This document shows, one piece after another, positions 12,801 through 22,148 of a DNA stretch of 64,000 bases (its first letter is position 1; each line of letters starts with the position of its first letter). The DNA is from Phytophthora hibernalis. Lineage: Eukaryota; Oomycota; Peronosporomycetes; Peronosporales; Peronosporaceae. The notes beneath the pieces are model-generated. The model saw only the letters and a list, made by a program, of their open reading frames with translations, had not been told where the DNA came from and made no database searches. Location of the stretch: NCBI GenBank assembly GCA_012656075.1, contig JAAKBF010000045.1, positions 62,001 to 126,000 on the forward strand, given 5' to 3'. Made by a program: the position numbers and the translations under genes.

Positions 12801-13872
12801 ACTTGCTATCTGGCCGAGCGACATTCAATACATCAGCGCAGCAACTTCGTGAGTTCAGCTTGTTTGCTATTGAAAAAGAAGCAAGCCTCCATAGCTCATC
12901 GGGTGGCAAAGTTGCCGGTGAGTAAACCAGTGTTAAAACTACATGAGATCTCACGGATATTTCCGCGTGATCTACTCAACAAATGCTCCAAGAAAGTAAC
13001 GGCCCTCCAGGGAAAGTTCAAAGGGCTCTCTGAACCAGAGGTTGCTGTGGAAGTACCAGCTGTCGGGGTTATTGAAACGAGCACTCTAAGAGTAATGCGT
13101 CGTTACCACGGCGCCATGGAAACAATTATGCGCGTGGACAAAGCTATCGAATGGGCGCGAGCAAGTGACTTCTCCTTATCAATAAGGCCGTCATTTCGCG
13201 CAGTTGAAGACGAGGTGCTACTCGAAAAAGTGAAAGACATCCCACTTCTTTCCGAAAAGGTAATGATTTATGTGTATACGGCTTAAGGCCCCTCGTATTT
13301 TTACCCGCTTACTTCTGTCTTCTACATATATATCCGCAGATCGAAATTCTGGATCTGGCTGCTCGTGGAACTCTCAGCGATACAACCATGGAAATGGTCA
13401 TGACAAAATTGTTTGAAGAGAATCCGTGCGTGATGGCAATTAACCCTTCACTGTTCGGAGCGGTGGAAAACGAAAAGTTCAGTGTCGACATGGAAGTTGT
13501 TGGCAGCATCTTCAAAGACATCTCGAGCAATCATATCGTGATACCTATCAACTGCAACAACAAGCATTAGTGTGGTATCATGATTGATTTGACGGCTAAT
13601 GTTTTGTTCGTGTACGATTCAATGCAGTCAAGCTATCTGTTGAGCGTTCGGGCGGTGGCTGAGGTTGTGGTGCTGTTTTGGCGAAAGAGACGAAAGAGCG
13701 TGTTCGAATTCAGTCCTTCGTTAACAACATGGGGACACAGCTAGACAGCTATAATTGCGGCATGTACGTACTGCTGGCGTTTGAAGTGTTCATGGGAGCG
13801 CCTCCTCTTGGGCGAGTTGACAAGAAAATGCTGATGCATCTACGGTACCGATATCTCCAACTCTGTCTGTAA
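9851..13872 (+). pseudogene. MULE transposase fused to Ulp1-like protease, decayed
   Basis: A Mutator-like transposase gene with several exons, followed in the same orientation by a C48 (Ulp1) cysteine protease region. Exon 1 ends at 10063 (SWDAFHTYLTAY motif). Exon 2 is 10126-10326 and exon 3 is 10477-10791, all joining in phase with GT..AG introns. The DDE core follows (LLIDTTHGTN near 11000; ILVDKDF and CQFHVIKYL near 11190-11300). A SWIM zinc finger CSC..CRH lies near 12090-12150. The Ulp1 part has a catalytic HW-type motif near 13565 and QLDSYNCG, the active-site Cys region, near 13740. Decay is clear: a TGA after exon 3, a TAA near 11645, several frameshifts between 11640 and 11880, TAG at 13568-13570 in place of Trp next to the catalytic His, and a frameshift near 13675. 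MULEs carrying Ulp1 domains are known in plants and oomycetes. Terminal repeats and target duplication were not found. Confidence 0.75.
11505..11567 (+). repeat. Three tandem 21-bp units in the MULE gene
   Basis: Three consecutive copies of a 21-bp unit beginning CAGTCGGGCACCAAACTGAC, at 11505, 11526 and 11547, differing by a few bases. The length is a multiple of three, so it would add seven residues per unit without shifting frame. It lies between the DDE core and the SWIM region. Confidence 0.8.
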
Positions 13873-14255
13873 ACGCTTGCAAAAGTACATAGTCCTGTTT
13901 CTTTTAAAGTCATCAAAGGCGCTATATTGCTTAATATGGTTGCTCACAAGGTTTTGAGTGCGAAGTAGAAGTACTTGTATCATGAACCGACTGCCCGACT
14001 GATACGACTGCACCAGAATGGGATTATCCAGCTACACGCAGTCTTCTCGTATACTTTGAGCTAATGACAGCTCCGGCTTTAGTCCAATCGGGACAGTCGG
14101 GATGATCGTCTGCCTCGTCGCATAAAGCTTCATTCGGGCACAGCAACACGTGCCTAGCTTTAAAACGAGAACTGTAGTTTCTGGACTATTCGAAAGTTTT
14201 GGACGTAAATCCCGTACTTAAGACGACAAAAACGGTAAACAGTAACTTTTAGTAA
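13873..14255. other. Gap between MULE/Ulp1 relic and TIR element
   Basis: No coding region or RNA gene recognised. The sequence contains short motifs such as ATCGGGACAGTCGGGATGAT that resemble pieces seen inside the preceding MULE, so it is probably its 3' terminal region. No convincing terminal inverted repeat could be defined. Confidence 0.4.
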
Positions 14256-15063
14256 CTACCGTATTCCCCCTGACAGAGGCGTCAGCCGAAATACACACGG
14301 GATAGGGTTTATAGCACTGTGCATAAATCGTGAAATACACGAACTTAAACGAATATATACCGGTAATGGTACCGTACTGTTGTAGTTAGGGCCACCAAGC
14401 AGCATGTGCGTGCTCGCAGGCGGGCGCAACGCACACCAACGAACATGCACGAGCAATTTGTGAACCTGGCAACAATTTAAACATGCACTGCGAAGACTTA
14501 GCATGCGAATACAAGAGCCAGCACCATACGATGGCAATGGCGCTAACGCCAACGGCAGCTGCGTGGGGTCGCAGTCCGAATAAGCCGGCGAGATGGCCGG
14601 TTGTTCCGGCTGCCCCAACCAGAGCTTGTGGGCGTCGAGCATGTCCCATCAGCCGGACCCTACCATGTTGGGCGTGAAGCAGCGCTGGTGGGCGCCGAGC
14701 ACAAGCTTCTGGTGCTCTCGGGTAAGGGCGGCGTAGGCAAGTCGACGGTGGCATGTCAGCCCTCCTTCGCGCTGGCCACCCAGGGCATTCAGGTGGGGCT
14801 GCTAGACGTACCCGCCAGCAGGGGACCTTCGCAAAGGCTCCGCGGTTTCTCCTTCGTCCGGCACGCCCCCGACACTCATGCGGTCCTGCCGTGAGCTTGA
14901 TTTTTGAATGAAGCTCGGCCACCCTTAAAACTAGTAAATTACCGGTTTCCAACTGATCCTTATGACAAAGAATTGAAACATGTGCAATTTCTAGATCAGC
15001 TATTGGCTGAAAAGCGCTGATGCTTCTGACAAAGCGACGCTTCTGACAGGGGGATTACGGTAG
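14256..15063. mobile_element. 808-bp TIR element carrying an NBP35 fragment
   Basis: Inverted terminal repeats at 14256-14283 and 15036-15063 share CTACCGTA and CCCCCTG with only three or four mismatches over 28 bp. No clear target-site duplication was found. The interior carries a degenerate fragment of a cellular gene (14536-14830) instead of a transposase, so it resembles a Pack-type element. Near the right end the doubled motif CTTCTGACAAAGCGACGCTT is close to that at the right end of the element at 24436-24943, indicating a shared family. Confidence 0.7.
14536..14830 (+). pseudogene. NBP35: Fragment of cytosolic Fe-S assembly ATPase NBP35
   Basis: NBP35 (NUBP1) is a P-loop NTPase scaffold for cytosolic iron-sulfur cluster assembly. 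The first frame gives ANGSCVGSQSE, then an in-frame TAA (14581-14583), then AGEMAGCSGCPNQ. The cysteine spacing is C-X13-C-X2-C-X5-, exactly the N-terminal cluster motif of NBP35, but the fourth Cys is replaced by Trp. After a one-base frameshift near 14683 the next frame gives KLLVLSGKGGVGKSTVA, the deviant Walker A, and GIQVGLLDV. Similarity then fades. Only about 95 of the roughly 330 expected residues are present. The N-terminal Cys motif separates it from the related CFD1/NUBP2. It is a captured, non-functional gene piece; an intact host copy must lie elsewhere. Confidence 0.8.
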
Positions 15064-15445
15064 CTCCAAAAGCTTGCTACTAATGCGATCTAGCGCTGCC
15101 AGGGCCTGTATATTCCCCGAAAGTGACTATTATTACAAACTGGATTCACTTAGTTTTGTTTGTGGGCTATTTGTTGGCCCTTTTCTACTACAAAATTGAG
15201 GAGGGTGAATCTCAACTCGCTCGGCAAGCCGAAACAACGCCTGTGGTTTAAAGATCCGTGTGCGCAGCACGCGGGCTTAAACCCAGGACCAAGCAGGGTC
15301 ACACCTTGCTCGGCTTAGGGTTGTGTCACCGCTCTCAGGATTTTCAAGGGTGAGGCTCGGGTGTAGTTTCCTGCCGGCATCTCCGACTTTTATGATTTGT
15401 AACTAGATGACATCCGTTCCTCAGTTTGTATAAATAGTCTTTGTC
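15064..15445. other. Upstream region of Ulp1-like gene
   Basis: No ORF recognised. A TATA-like TATAAATAG lies at 15429-15437, directly before ATG 15446. The region also holds a GCTCGGCAAGCCG...CTCGGCTTAG inverted motif (about 15220-15320). Its relation to the neighbouring elements is unclear. Confidence 0.35.
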
Positions 15446-17287
15446 ATGTTCCCCACGCCGCAGCGTGATGCTTTTGGGGCGAGGTCTTCACCTTCCTCGA
15501 TGGTCTTCCGTGCACTGAGTGGCTCTGAGCCACAAATTGAATACCTCTCTAAAATGATACAGGCTGCTCAAATCGGTTTTGGAAGCAACAAGTAAGCTCT
15601 AAACTGGTTTTGAACAGCACATCCAATCAAAATACAGCAAATGAAATTAAAGAGAGACGATTGGTTAAAATTGGGGACCATGCAAACAGCTGGCATCGCG
15701 CACTAAAGTGGCAAATTAAGTTACAAGAAGTATCGCAAGGTACGGAGCTTTCGTCTAAGCCTATTTCAGAAGCAGGAACAACAGAAGAAAAATCCAATGA
15801 TCCCGATGTATGTGTCAAGCCACGAATCGACACGGGGTGTACTACAGGGAAATCGGCGAGACAGGTCGACATCATTAACGCCCCCAAGCCAACAGGAAAG
15901 GGAAATATTAGAACGGCACTCAAACAGTTGAGACAAACTAAAATTTCACCGGGTGTACACCGTTCACAAGTACCCAAGTAACGTGACGGTGACGTTGAAA
16001 GAGCTTCTAACCTGGGGAAGAAGCGCCTCGAATCTGAAGGTAGTGCAGGAGATGTTTGAGATGTATCCTGTTCAGCTTGAACATGCTTACCTACGAGCTC
16101 GTACGATGGAATGCCACTGGGAATTTGTGCGACCAACATACTACATGCACACTTTCGTCATTCCAGCCGACCTCGCCCGATAAATGCACGCAGCAGCGGT
16201 CACAGCCAGGAATGAGCAGAAACCCCTGACGTGTTCAGCGGGTAAGGTTTCCAAATCATGATTATGGTTGATTTAAAGTTATGGTTGCTGTACTATGGTT
16301 GCTTTACCATATTCTGGTATATTTACAATTGGGATGTCTGTGTTGCTGCTTATAGGGCATACGTGAGCGCGTTGACAACGTTCTATAATGTTAAGGCCAA
16401 GTGCAGATCGTGAATCGAAGACAGAAAGTGGCTGGAACAGGACTGGCGAAAGATTGACTCCGATGTGTGTGCTTTTGGCGTCGAAACGGAAGCCGAAGGC
16501 TACTAGCTGAATGATGTCTGTGCGCGTCATCAAGTGCTGGCTAACGAGATTATTTCGAAGTTCACCTCCAGTCAGCTTCGCACTAACTTTGTGATCGGGT
16601 TCGAAAATATTGTCGGAAGCCTGTGTCGGGGATGGTTGAATGATAGTGCGGTCGATTTCTGTATGGAAGCTATCGTGGGATCGGTTGGGCAGTCACTATT
16701 GCTATTGACGTTGACGGGAGTTGTGGGTTGGCCTACCACACCCACGGCAGATATTTCTCACATGAAATTCATTGTTCACCCTGTGAATTTGCGTTCCAAC
16801 CACTGGGGTCATTATCATACGCCTGCACTACGAAGAGGGGGCTCACACGTTACGGGTGCATTTTTACATGTACGAGCTGCTCATCGATGACGGATATCGC
16901 GAAGAGATTATGCAGGTTTGGGAAGGAACAGAAAATAATGATGACGAAGACAGCAAAGGAACAGAAGGGCTCATTGATTTCGTGAAACACTGTCATCAAG
17001 CTTCCAGGAATCCACGACAGTTTTCTATAGATCCAATTGAGTGGATTGAGGTACCGCAACAACCTGACTACTCCAGCTGTGGCGGCTTGGTGGTAGCCCA
17101 GACATACAACTATCTTACTGGGAGTTTACATCTGCAACAACACAGCGTTTCCAAGAAGGATGTCTCTGTGATGCGTCTAAAAATGCTGTGGATGGTTGTG
17201 TGCTATTCACAAGAGCGTTCAATATCTACATACGAAACCGACAGAGCTACAAAGATTCATAAACTGCTTCTTAACCAACTGAGATAG
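15446..17287 (+). pseudogene. Second Ulp1-like (C48) cysteine protease gene, transposon-associated
   Basis: A SUMO-protease-fold cysteine peptidase of the type carried by oomycete transposons. It begins at ATG 15446 (MFPTPQRDAFGARSS). A GTAAGC..ACAG segment of only 26 nt (15592-15617) interrupts the frame. The following part reads KERRLVKIGDHANSWHRALK and LTWGRSASNLK..RPTYYMHTFVIP, with a one-base frameshift near 15950 and a TAA at 16181-16183. The protease core is downstream: GWLNDSAVDFC near 16630, a catalytic-His motif NHWG near 16800, and PDYSSCGGLVV with the nucleophile Cys near 17070-17100. The last part is in another frame from about 16856. It is thus broken at least three times. It differs from the Ulp1 part of the MULE at 13388-13872, so these are two separate insertions. 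Confidence 0.6.
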
Positions 17288-17456
17288 GCAAACCCAAACT
17301 GTATTAATGTTCGAATACAGCATGCCTGTCGTATCAACGATGCTTGTTTAGCTTGTTCACCAACATCTCCAGTAGAACATCAAAAGACAGAATGTGTTCT
17401 TGGCCAGTAAACTGATCTGCATCACATATTGTTTCAGACAATTCGTAGCTGCACTC

Positions 17457-17606
17457 CTAACGCTCTTCCATCTGGGTTTGGAGCTCTAGCTGAGCTGTCA
17501 TTATCTTCTCCAGGTTGGCGCTCATCTCATCTAGCTTCTCCTTCATGGTGGCAAGGTCGGCAAACACAGCGCACACCAGCTTAAATGCCAACGCCTTCTC
17601 GTTCAT
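17457..17606 (-). other. Short coiled-coil ORF, 49 codons
   Basis: A minus-strand frame from ATG 17606 to TAG at 17457 encodes a highly charged heptad-like peptide (MKEKLDEMSANLEKIM, then LELQTQMEER). The composition is that of a coiled coil and not random. It sits tail-to-tail with the Ulp1 relic and is probably the 3' end of a transposon protein. The rest of 17288-17940 holds nothing recognisable. Confidence 0.3.
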
Positions 17607-18036
17607 GACGACGAAGAGAGAGATAATCCACATGTGTGATTTGTGCGGACAAACTAATATCTCTAAATTTCCGAAAACCCACGAGTGTAGCCATCAAGGG
17701 CCCTCGTACGCCCGTATTATATTATAAATAACATTCACGCAGATGATTTAGGGTTGCTTTACATTTGCTAAGGTCGCCAGAATAGTCGCTTTAACGCTAA
17801 GGAGTAATATCATGACGGTGCCGACAGAATGACTTTATATTGATAAGAGTATGCATTCAAAATCCAAAAATAGTCCATGCTTGCTCTTTTTCACCAACGA
17901 CATTGCTTATATTTATGTTCTAGCCAATCAACGAACATAGGGTTAGGTGAAACCACTGCCGACGCTGCACCGACGTATTTTGTCGGCGGGAGCTCCAAAA
18001 TATGTGACTGAGGCATACGAACCACTAGTTTGACGC

Positions 18037-19455
18037 GTGTCACTTTCATATCTGCACTGTTGCCGACAAAAGACACATACAAACAATGGGCTCCAAGACC
18101 TCCCTCCTACGAACTCCAAAAGAGCACAGAAGACTGCAATAAACGCGTTTGAGCGTTTCCTCGCGTCCGAAGACGTAGCCATGGGGTTCATCGCGTCGTG
18201 TCTTCTCAGTGATACAGACGGCTCTGTGTTTGTAAAGCTAATGGACCGTTTTGCCGTGTATGTGGCCTTTGTTGACGGGAGAGCGGGGAAGTCACTCGCT
18301 AGAAATTCGGTGATGAGCTATTATCGACACGTGAAAAACTGGCTGCTTGACAGCTACCCCAATCACTGAGGTGCAATTGAAAAGAAGCTGCTCAAGATGG
18401 CGCAGACGCTGGAGCGCTACTGTCTTAAGCGATCTGAGGGAGGCGTGATTAAGAAGGCGTCTGCATGCACTAAGGCGGACCTGCGAATTCTGACGGATGG
18501 TATTTACTTCGATGCTACAAGCCCCAAGAACTACCAGGACGCTGCGCTTCTAGCGCTAATGTGGTACACGTTTGGTCGCGCCTCTGATCTGGGTTTGTAG
18601 GCAAGAGCAGTCTGTCCATGAGTGCTGATGGAGTCGTATTCATCAGGCTTATTCGTGTCAAGACCTCCGAAGAACAGGGTCTCTCACTCTTTCCGGACAG
18701 GGATAGTTTTATTACGTGTCCTCTGCACGCAATTGCGATGGCACTGGTGATGCAAGAGTTCCCCGTGTCACAAGTGCTAGATCATCTCCAACTCTTTGAT
18801 GGTAGCGCTGAAAAACTGACGGTGCCAGCCGATATACCGCTTGCGGAGACACTGGCTAACTGTACGATGGATACCGCAGACTGTGATCCCTCTGGCGACG
18901 AAGACTAAAAAACGGAAAGCAACATGAAAATCCATGCTTATGTGAACCGTGTTATGAAATCTGCTTCGCAAGCTCAGTGCCGCGCGAAGCCGACCCCAAA
19001 TCTCCCTTCGCACTCATTTAGACGAGGAGGTGCCCAACACGGGAACAGTGACCCGTCGATTTGTGCCCAATGGATATTTGATCGCGGTTCATGGAACATG
19101 ACGGCCACCAATAAGGCATTCACCTATGTGTTTAGCACCACCAGTGAATATCAAAAGGTGTCTCGTGTGCTGAGTGGGTGGGAGGCGAACAAAAACCTTG
19201 TGTGCCGATGCTATCGTGGTTCGACTCGGCTACTCGGGATTGTGCACTTTCGTTGGCAACACTTCTTTTCCAAACAAGTCTAAGCACGCAATACCCCGAG
19301 AAGAAAATGAATGAGCGCGTTGTGGATGTACTCGCTGCAACACTTATTCAACGGTTCCCGAAGTGTTCGATCGATACCCAATGTGCCCTTACGCAAGCAG
19401 AATGCGAGAGTGTCTCGTTTCTCTCGGCATCCCAAAGGCGCAGGTGCTATCGTGG
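18037..19455 (+). pseudogene. Crypton tyrosine-recombinase transposase, decayed
   Basis: Cryptons are DNA transposons that move with a tyrosine recombinase; this type is common in stramenopiles. Pieces in consecutive frames are: an N-terminal SAM-like domain (AINAFERFLASEDVA, 18037-18369); a segment with the first catalytic Arg in TFGRASDLG (18397-18600); a segment with KTSEEQGLSLFPD (18618-18908); and the C-terminal catalytic part with the H-x-x-R box SHSFRRGG and a candidate nucleophile Tyr in NKAFTYVF (18924-19283). The C-terminal tail continues in another frame to VLSWS near 19460. Stops at 18367-18369 and 18598-18600 plus frameshifts near 18600, 18910 and 19195 make it inactive. Confidence 0.8.
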
Positions 19456-19575
19456 AGCTTGTTGAAGCACATTGAGTGGTCTGAGGACTGTCTTGTCGTG
19501 GAGGAGAATACACATACAGGGAGATCAAACTGGAGCAGAAAAATTTGGTAAACATGTGTACGCAAACCCGTAGGA
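19456..19575 (+). pseudogene. Fragment of a second Crypton family
   Basis: Directly after the Crypton tail, the sequence encodes HIEWSEDCLVVEE and, after a one-base shift, GDQTGAEKFGKHVYANP. These are motifs of the recombinase core of the other Phytophthora-type Crypton, the family present on the minus strand at 20458-24086. That minus copy lacks exactly this core segment. The junction near 19462 looks chimeric. Confidence 0.55.
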
Positions 19576-19600
19576 AACGTCGAGTTAATCTGGAGCTATT

Positions 19601-19950
19601 AGACGGGATTCATATTAACTCGATGGCGTTCAGATTAACTCGACCGGGACTCATATTAACTCGACCGGGATTTAGATTAGCTCGACCGGGGTTTATATTA
19701 ACTCGACCGGGATTCAGATTAACTCGACGTGCTCTAGATTAACTCGACGTGCTCCATATTAACTCGACGTGCTCCAGATTGACTCGACCGGGACTCAGAT
19801 TAACTCGACGTGCTCCAGATTAACTCTACGTGCTCCAGATTAAGTCGACGTGCTCCAGATAAACTCGATCGGGATTCATATTTACTCGACGTGCTCCAGA
19901 TTAACTCGACCCTTATTACCATGATTCATAGTAACTCGACTGGGATTCAA
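19601..19950. repeat. Minisatellite with two interspersed unit types
   Basis: About 17 tandem units fall into two classes: a 20-bp unit CGACGTGCTCCAGATTAACT and a 21-bp unit that replaces the centre with CCGGGATTCAG. All share the junction ATTAACTCGA. The first seven units are mostly the 21-bp class, later ones mostly the 20-bp class with some alternation. The array follows the Crypton fragment immediately. Because 20 is not a multiple of three, it cannot be a conserved coding repeat. Confidence 0.9.
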
Positions 19951-20457
19951 GAGCCTTCTACACGCATGAAATCTGTAGTTAGGTTTTTTTAGTAGACCAG
20001 AATATACACCCCGATAAGAAGACGGTGAGCACATCATTATATGGCTGCTAGCACACAGGAAGAAGAACCCATCAGCTCAGAAGTAGACCACTCATCTGTC
20101 AGGCCATGGCTGCATACGGGTAGACATTGACAACGAACGTATTCCGTTTCATGTGCGCTGCATGCGTGTTAAACGAAGACTTTTGCTGGTTGCGGTGATC
20201 TTTTATTTACAGAGAGATTTTGGTGGTGTATTAAGCTGGATCGGTATTGGCCTATCTTACTCGTTTGCAGAACTACTTACGAGAAAGCAACTGCTTCAGG
20301 TATTCAGGTGCTGGGCCTGAAATTTTTTCAACCCTGACGCGGATTCTGTATGCTTCAATGAGGGTGCTGAGTTTGCCATCGCGTTGGAGCTTTCGGAGAT
20401 GTTTCAAGACCGATGAATCGTTCATGCGGTTAATGCCGATACTTTAAAAGAATTCGT
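19951..20457. other. Region between minisatellite and Crypton 2
   Basis: About 500 bp without a recognisable gene, probably the terminal part of the minus-strand Crypton copy. Confidence 0.4.
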
Positions 20458-21322
20458 TTAAGTTTTCTCTACTTCATGACAGGTACGTAGTACATCATCT
20501 GCGTACATGGGCGAAGATGGATCAAGGGAAAATCCGCTCGGTAGAAACAGCTTCAAATAGTTCGTGGTCTGCTTGTAGGCAGATTTCTTTTGGCTACAGT
20601 CTTGGCGTTTTACTGTACCACTCGAACCTAATGGCCTCCGGGGTTTTAGGAAACGACTTGGATCCACAAGAATCAGTCTTATCCGGACAACTAGTAGAAA
20701 GTGTTGTCGTTGTTGCAAGGGTGGAAGCTGGCCGAGCTTGTTCTGCAGATACCTCACTCTCAACGGTGACAACACGAACCTCCATTTGACCGAGTCGTTT
20801 CATCTAATCTTGATTCGTCGCCACCAGCTCGCCAATCACACAGTTTTGGTGGTTGATACGTTTTTCCTCTTTAGTAATCTCAGCCACCCCTCCACTGCAT
20901 TTTCAAGGGAATCTTGGGTAGCTTTGCGCTGTAGATTGAATCGACAGAGTCTGCTCTGCTCATCAGATTCCACATTAAAACGAAAAATCTCCCACCCAAA
21001 CAACACCGTAGACCAGGCCTGACCTTTCTTGACGGGCTCAAGAGTCATAAGCTTCAATGCAAGAAGCTCATACCCGCTAGCTTTCAGTTGGAGCTTTCCC
21101 TCATTAAACCGCGTTTTTAGGTCATTGATGACCTTTTCGTAGCCCTCTAGAACTGGGCGTAATTCTGTGTCCAGCGCATGATCCAGTTCACTCAAGTTGG
21201 AGCGATAAACATCAACGAGAGCGCTACGGTAGCCCCAAATACACGATGCAGAAAGAGGGCCATTTATCATGTCCTTCGAGTCCAAATTATCACGATCGCA
21301 CACGTGAGCTGGGCTGCAGATA

Positions 21323-22022
21323 CCGAATTCCCTATGTCAAGGCATACACCCAATATGGCGTGCATAAGCGTGCAATACCCTGTCCCGGCTAAATGAACTC
21401 TCGAGTGAAAATCCACTGACACATCGTTTTTATTATGTAGTGAAAATTGAAACGTTTTCTTTTATTACTGACGCCACGGCGTGAAGCACCTCATCAAAAC
21501 CAATGCTTCCTCCTGTGCTTTAGACAATATTGTGCTCAGTCCGACTTTCCTTGCCTTGTGCTTGCTTGATCCGCCCGTCTGGCTGCGCATGGCTTCTATT
21601 TGTGGTCTCTTTTGACGCCACGCGTAAATTAGTGTCCGACGACTATTTAGTTTAGCAGGCGTCAAGTCAGGGTAAAAGCTCTGGATTGTAGCAGCGATAT
21701 CACCATGCTCCGCTAAATCATTCAAAACCCGCAGCTTCTCCTCAGCCGGGAACGATGTTGCTTTGTTTTGACTTTCCGCCCGCCCGACGCCGCCTGGTAG
21801 TCGAGGTCGCCCTTTTGGACGCTTCTTCTGAACTGGAGCCATCAAATGGCAAACTGAAAGACTGGACCAGCTCGCTCGCTGTTGGCTTGACGAGAAGGCG
21901 ATCTGGACCAGATTACTCGCTGTATGCCTTGACTTAGGGTGCACAGTATTTGGATGACGTAGGTCAAATATGACTGCCTATTGGCTAGAAAGCAAGTGTA
22001 TGCCTTGACATAGGGAATTCGG
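21323..22022. mobile_element. 700-bp pogo-type TIR element in Crypton 2
   Basis: Perfect 27-bp terminal inverted repeats (left 21323-21349, right 21996-22022, starting CCGAATTCCCTATGTCAAGG) flanked by TA on both sides (21321-21322 and 22023-22024), the target duplication of the Tc1/mariner-pogo superfamily. A variant of the end motif TATGCCTTGAC is repeated subterminally near 21926. It encodes only a transposase N-terminal DNA-binding domain, so it is non-autonomous. Confidence 0.9.
21465..21842 (-). pseudogene. pogo-like transposase N-terminal HTH fragment
   Basis: About 125 residues from ATG 21842 with a basic start (KKRPKGRPRLPGG) and a helix-turn-helix-like segment (EEKLRVLNDLAEHGDIAATI, then LIYAWRQKR). 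This matches the N-terminal DNA-binding part of pogo/Tc5-type transposases. No catalytic triad follows. It could act as a repressor-like end-binding protein, but that is speculation. Confidence 0.5.
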
Positions 22023-22148
22023 TATGCCCAAAAAGGCCAGAATTGCATCTTTCGTGAGCGGAATGCGCATCTGTTTGGTGATGGCGTCTACAGTGTCGGG
22101 GTAGTGAGAAGCCAACCATGCTGTCATGGTGTTGACTTTGAACAGGTA

